From Bacteroidota bacterium (GTDB taxonomy: Bacteria > Bacteroidota > Ignavibacteria > Kryptoniales > JAKASW01): DNA of 64,000 nucleotides. Position numbers and translations under genes: made by a program. Positions 60,588 to 64,000 of the stretch are shown one piece after another. The DNA lies in the NCBI GenBank assembly GCA_021812985.1, contig JAKAMG010000007.1, positions 1 to 64,000 on the forward strand, given 5' to 3'. Positions within the stretch are counted from its first letter, which is position 1. Each line of letters starts with the position of its first letter. The notes under the pieces are model-generated. The model was not told where the DNA came from, did not search any database, and saw only the letters and a program-made list of their open reading frames with translations.

Positions 60588-62024
60588 ATGGCAAAAGGTG
60601 CCAGGTCAGCTTCTGAGATTGACAAGCTCCTGAAGTTCATCAAGGACAGCGGAGTTGAAATCGTTGATTTGAGATTTACCGATATTCCGGGACAATGGCA
60701 GCACTTCTCAATTCTTCCGGGCCAGTTGACGGCAGATTCGTTTGATGAAGGTGTCGGCTTTGATGGCTCAAGCATTCGCGGATTCCAGGCGATTCAGGAA
60801 AGCGATATGGTACTGATCCCGGACGCGACGGAATATTTCATAGACCCGTTCACTGCCCACAAGACCATCAACATTATTTGTGACGTGAAGGACCCCATAA
60901 CCGGCGAACCTTACAGAAGAGACCCCCGTTACATCGCGCACAAGGCGGAAGCTTACGTGAAGTCCACGGGTCTGGCTGACGCAGCTTTCTTCGGACCTGA
61001 AGCGGAGTTCTTTATTTTTGACAACGTCCGTTTCAGTCAGACGATGAACAGTGGTTTTTACGAGGTCGATTCCGACGAAGGGATATGGAACAGCGCTAGC
61101 AACGATAAGAAGAACCTCGGTTACAGACCGCGCAGCAAAGAAGGCTACTTCCCGGTTGCCCCAGTCGACAGCCTCCAGGATATCCGTTCGGAGATGGTCC
61201 TCACGATGAAGCGTGTGGGCATAGACGTGGAAGTTCACCACCACGAGGTGGCGACGGCAGGACAGGCTGAAATCGACATGAGGTTTAACACGCTCACCAG
61301 GATGGCTGACAGTCTGATGACGTACAAGTACATCACTAAGAACGTAGCGGCGAAGCATGGGAAGTCTGTGACATTCATGCCGAAGCCTCTCTTTGGTGAT
61401 AACGGCTCCGGGATGCACGTCCACCAGAGTCTCTGGAAAGCCGGCAAGCCTCTCTTCTACGGAAACGGCTATGCCAACCTAAGCGAGATGGCGCTGTACT
61501 ACATCGGCGGGCTCCTGAAGCACGCGGCCGCGCTCTGCGCGATCACCAACCCGACGACGAACTCCTACCACCGTCTGGTGCCTGGCTTCGAAGCACCGGT
61601 GAACCTCGCATACAGCCAGCGCAACAGGTCGGCTTCCGTAAGAATCCCGATGTACTCCAAGAGTCCGAAGGCGAAGCGCATTGAGTTCCGCGTTCCTGAT
61701 CCTTCCACCAACCCGTACCTCGCGTTCCCGGCTCTCCTGATGGCAGGAATCGACGGTATCATCAACAAGATCGACCCGGGCGAGCCGCTAGATAAGGATA
61801 TCTACGATCTCTCTCCGGAGGAACTGAGGAACGTTCCGTCGACTCCCGGCTCACTTGAAGAAGCACTCAAGGCGCTCGAGCGCGACCATGAGTTCCTCCT
61901 CCGTGGCGATGTTTTCAGTGAGGACCTTATCAACACGTGGATAAAGTATAAGATGGCCAGCGAAGTGAAGCAGGTTGCCCTCAGGCCTCATCCTTACGAA
62001 TTCATGCTTTACTACGATATCTGA
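60588..62024 (+). CDS. glnA: Glutamine synthetase, type I
   Basis: A 478-residue GSI. Family hallmarks include FDGSSIRGF (about 59-67), FGPEAEFF (about 136-143), NGSGMH (in [12 protein letters not shown]) and the NRSASVRIP loop. The [10 protein letters not shown] stretch near residue 398-407 matches the adenylylation site, with its tyrosine present, so control by adenylylation is possible. Ribosome binding site GAGGAG. It converts glutamate and ammonia to glutamine with ATP. A terminator follows. Confidence 0.95.
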   Translation: MAKGARSASEIDKLLKFIKDSGVEIVDLRFTDIPGQWQHFSILPGQLTADSFDEGVGFDGSSIRGFQAIQESDMVLIPDATEYFIDPFTAHKTINIICDVKDPITGEPYRRDPRYIAHKAEAYVKSTGLADAAFFGPEAEFFIFDNVRFSQTMNSGFYEVDSDEGIWNSASNDKKNLGYRPRSKEGYFPVAPVDSLQDIRSEMVLTMKRVGIDVEVHHHEVATAGQAEIDMRFNTLTRMADSLMTYKYITKNVAAKHGKSVTFMPKPLFGDNGSGMHVHQSLWKAGKPLFYGNGYANLSEMALYYIGGLLKHAAALCAITNPTTNSYHRLVPGFEAPVNLAYSQRNRSASVRIPMYSKSPKAKRIEFRVPDPSTNPYLAFPALLMAGIDGIINKIDPGEPLDKDIYDLSPEELRNVPSTPGSLEEALKALERDHEFLLRGDVFSEDLINTWIKYKMASEVKQVALRPHPYEFMLYYDI

Positions 62025-62052
62025 TCAGTTCTGGAAATATCAGCAGATTTAG

Positions 62053-62078
62053 AAGCCGCCTTCGGGCGGCTTTTTTTT
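62053..62078 (+). terminator. Rho-independent terminator after glnA
   Basis: AAGCCGCC, loop TTCG, GGCGGCTT and a run of eight T. A textbook terminator with a UUCG tetraloop. Confidence 0.92.
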
Positions 62079-62086
62079 CCTCTTCA

Positions 62087-62115
62087 TTGAACGGATTGGC
62101 CCGTTTCATTAGATT
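62087..62115 (+). promoter_or_regulatory. Candidate promoter of aconitase
   Basis: TTGAAC (62087-62092), 17 bases, TAGATT (62110-62115), start near 62122 and a leader of about 32 bases with CGGAG. Confidence 0.48.
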
Positions 62116-62153
62116 CTACCGGTTTTTATCGCAAAAAAATCGGAGTGATTCCA

Positions 62154-64000
62154 ATGGCCGCTGCTTCAAACTCATTTGACACGAAAAGAGATCTCAAGAC
62201 CCAAAACTCTTCTTTCAAGATTTTTCATCTCCCATCACTGAAATACCAGAACTTCAGCGTTGAAAAACTTCCTTTCTCGATCAGAATACTCCTGGAGAAC
62301 ATTCTGAGGCATGAGGACGGCAGGATAGTCACCGCCTCTGACGTTGAAGCTCTCCTGAAGTGGGACGGGAAGCATCTCCCCGAAAAGGAGATAGCCTTCA
62401 TGCCTGCGAGAGTACTTCTCCAGGATTTTACCGGAGTTCCAGCGGTTGTGGACCTTGCGGCAATGAGAAGCGAAGTCAAGCGCCGGAATCTCAACACGGA
62501 AAAAATCAATCCGCTTATACCTTCTGAGCTTGTCATAGATCATTCGGTTCAGGTCGACAAGTTCGGTTCTGACGATGCCTTCTTGTTCAATGCGGACCTC
62601 GAGTTCAAGAGGAACGTTGAACGCTACACCCTCCTCAGATGGGGTCAGAAGGCTTTCCGAAACTTCAACGTCGTGCCCCCCGACACGGGAATCGTACACC
62701 AGGTTAACCTGGAGTATCTGGCTCGTGTTATAGAGACGCGTAATCAGAATGGCGAACTCAGAGCCTTTCCGGATTCGCTGGTTGGCACTGACTCGCACAC
62801 TACTATGGTGAATGGTCTTGGTGTGTTTGGTTGGGGCGTGGGCGGAATCGAGGCAGAGGCGGTGATGCTCGGCCAACCCTATTTCATGCTTACCCCGGAA
62901 GTAATTGGCGTCAAGCTGACGGGAAAACTCCCAGAAGGGGCGACGGCCACAGATCTCGTCCTTACCGTCACGCAGGTGCTTCGGAAGAAAGGCGTCGTCG
63001 GAAAGATCGTCGAGTACTACGGCGCTGGAATGGGTGAGCTCAGCCTTCCTGATCGTGCCACGCTTAGCAACATGTCACCGGAATACGGCGCTACAATGGG
63101 ATTCTTCCCGGTCGACGAGGAGACTCTGAAATACCTGAGGCTGACGGGTCGCTCAGACGAACAGGTGGGAGTGGTCGAAGCTTACTGCAAGGAGCAGGGA
63201 CTTTTCTGGACGAAGGGTACGCCGGATCCTGTATACAGCGACGTTGTGGAAATTGACATGTCGAAGATAGAGCCGAGCGTGGCTGGACCAAAGCGCCCGC
63301 AGGACAGGGTAGCTTTGAAAGACGTGAAAGCCTCATTCGCAAAGTCTCTCGTCGCGCCTACTGCCGAACGAGGTTTTGGAGTGAAGGGCGAAGACACGGA
63401 AAAGAAAGTCACCGTTCGAAAGGGCGGCGAGAGCTTCGAACTGCGGAACGGTTCAGTCGTCATCGCGGCAATAACAAGCTGTACTAACACTTCAAACCCG
63501 AGCGTACTCGTCGCGGCGGGACTTCTGGCGAAGAAGGCCGTCGAGAAGTACGGACTGAAGCCAAAGCCCTGGGTAAAGACAAGCCTTGCTCCCGGATCAC
63601 AGGTTGTGATGGACTACCTTGGCGACGCCGGACTGTTGAAGCCGCTTGAGGAGCTCCGCTTCAATCTTGTCGGCTATGGCTGCACGACCTGCATCGGTAA
63701 CAGTGGTCCGCTCGACGAGGAAATATCATCTGCAATAGAAAAGGGTAGTCTTGTCGCCGCCGCGGTGCTGAGCGGAAACAGGAACTTCGAGGGAAGGATA
63801 AACCCCAACGCGAAAGCTAGCTATCTCGCATCTCCGCCTCTCGTCGTGGCGTACGCATTGGCCGGACGCGTGGATTTCGACCCGATGACAGACCCCATAG
63901 GCAATGGAAGAGATGGAAAGCCGGTTTACCTCAGGGATATCTGGCCGGATCAGAAAGAAGTTGATGAGGTGTTGCGCAAGTCAATCCGTCCGGAGATGTA
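62154..64000 (+). CDS. acnA: Aconitate hydratase, AcnA type, truncated by the window edge
   Basis: The frame stays open to the end of the window: 615 codons of a protein that is usually about 900. Cluster cysteines are Cys443 (SCTNTSNP) and Cys510/Cys513 ([10 protein letters not shown]), and the N-terminus with [19 protein letters not shown] is that of AcnA/IRP-type aconitases. It isomerises citrate to isocitrate, the step between the gltA and icd products encoded just upstream. The swivel domain lies beyond base 64000. Confidence 0.93.
   Translation, partial: MAAASNSFDTKRDLKTQNSSFKIFHLPSLKYQNFSVEKLPFSIRILLENILRHEDGRIVTASDVEALLKWDGKHLPEKEIAFMPARVLLQDFTGVPAVVDLAAMRSEVKRRNLNTEKINPLIPSELVIDHSVQVDKFGSDDAFLFNADLEFKRNVERYTLLRWGQKAFRNFNVVPPDTGIVHQVNLEYLARVIETRNQNGELRAFPDSLVGTDSHTTMVNGLGVFGWGVGGIEAEAVMLGQPYFMLTPEVIGVKLTGKLPEGATATDLVLTVTQVLRKKGVVGKIVEYYGAGMGELSLPDRATLSNMSPEYGATMGFFPVDEETLKYLRLTGRSDEQVGVVEAYCKEQGLFWTKGTPDPVYSDVVEIDMSKIEPSVAGPKRPQDRVALKDVKASFAKSLVAPTAERGFGVKGEDTEKKVTVRKGGESFELRNGSVVIAAITSCTNTSNPSVLVAAGLLAKKAVEKYGLKPKPWVKTSLAPGSQVVMDYLGDAGLLKPLEELRFNLVGYGCTTCIGNSGPLDEEISSAIEKGSLVAAAVLSGNRNFEGRINPNAKASYLASPPLVVAYALAGRVDFDPMTDPIGNGRDGKPVYLRDIWPDQKEVDEVLRKSIRPEM

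Noticed and set aside
1-64000. CRISPR arrays, insertion sequences, prophage or integrase genes
   Set aside because: No repeat-spacer pattern and no transposase, integrase or phage gene was found.

Overview
The window is one contiguous piece of a bacterial chromosome with about 43 protein genes, one tRNA gene and almost no waste. The gene set points to a Gram-negative member of the FCB group, most likely near Ignavibacteria/Chlorobi: lptF/lptG, a lolCED-type set, an AsmA-like protein and a patatin/BamA-barrel protein imply an outer membrane; a Rieske-cytochrome b pair has no cytochrome c1 next to it; folB-folK-deoxynucleoside kinase form one run; and the promoters I can see have the form TTG...-17-TANNTT, with a -10 like that of Bacteroidota. 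The lineage is an inference from gene content, not a measurement.

Layout. 1-8 kb: a secreted S9 peptidase, an orphan ABC ATPase, lptF-lptG (minus strand), and a sodium:solute symporter with a small membrane partner. 8-17.8 kb: acyl-CoA synthetase, argD-type aminotransferase, a small membrane-anchored protein overlapping tryptophanase, a zinc-ribbon membrane protein, nanE, a DapB-like reductase, a CaCA-like exchanger and a diacylglycerol-kinase-like protein. 17.9-25.2 kb: Rieske protein, b6-type cytochrome b, a tiny membrane protein, then folB-folK-dNK-small protein-GT9-ClC-SpoU methyltransferase, tightly packed.

25.4-41.6 kb is the striking region: six genes, three of them giant (1756, 1139 and 1648 codons). 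TPR arrays are fused to three methyltransferase modules, three radical SAM cores (one B12-dependent), SPASM domains, and a symmetric TPR-GT2-GT4-GT4-GT2-TPR glycosyltransferase protein, followed by a GT4 and a GT9-like enzyme. It looks like a TPR-scaffolded assembly line for a heavily modified surface glycan or glycoconjugate. The substrate is unknown: no flippase, polymerase, sugar-nucleotide synthesis gene or precursor peptide is present.

41.7-64 kb returns to core functions: prfB with a programmed +1 frameshift, lolC-lolE-lolD, tRNA-Arg(CCG), patatin/barrel protein, enolase, (minus strand) AsmA-rsmA-PAP2, thymidylate kinase-S41 protease, citrate synthase-HIT-isocitrate dehydrogenase, an Lrp regulator next to glutamine synthetase, and aconitase running off the end. 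Citrate synthase, isocitrate dehydrogenase and aconitase cover the first three steps of the TCA cycle, and the Lrp-glnA pair links nitrogen assimilation to them.

Small-scale signals: a family of promoter candidates with 17-bp spacing; three genes (lptF, asmA-like, tmk) whose GTG start lies only 6-7 bases after the -10 box and lacks a Shine-Dalgarno sequence, so their mRNAs are probably leaderless; and inverted repeats on the promoters of citrate synthase, tmk and the Lrp gene.
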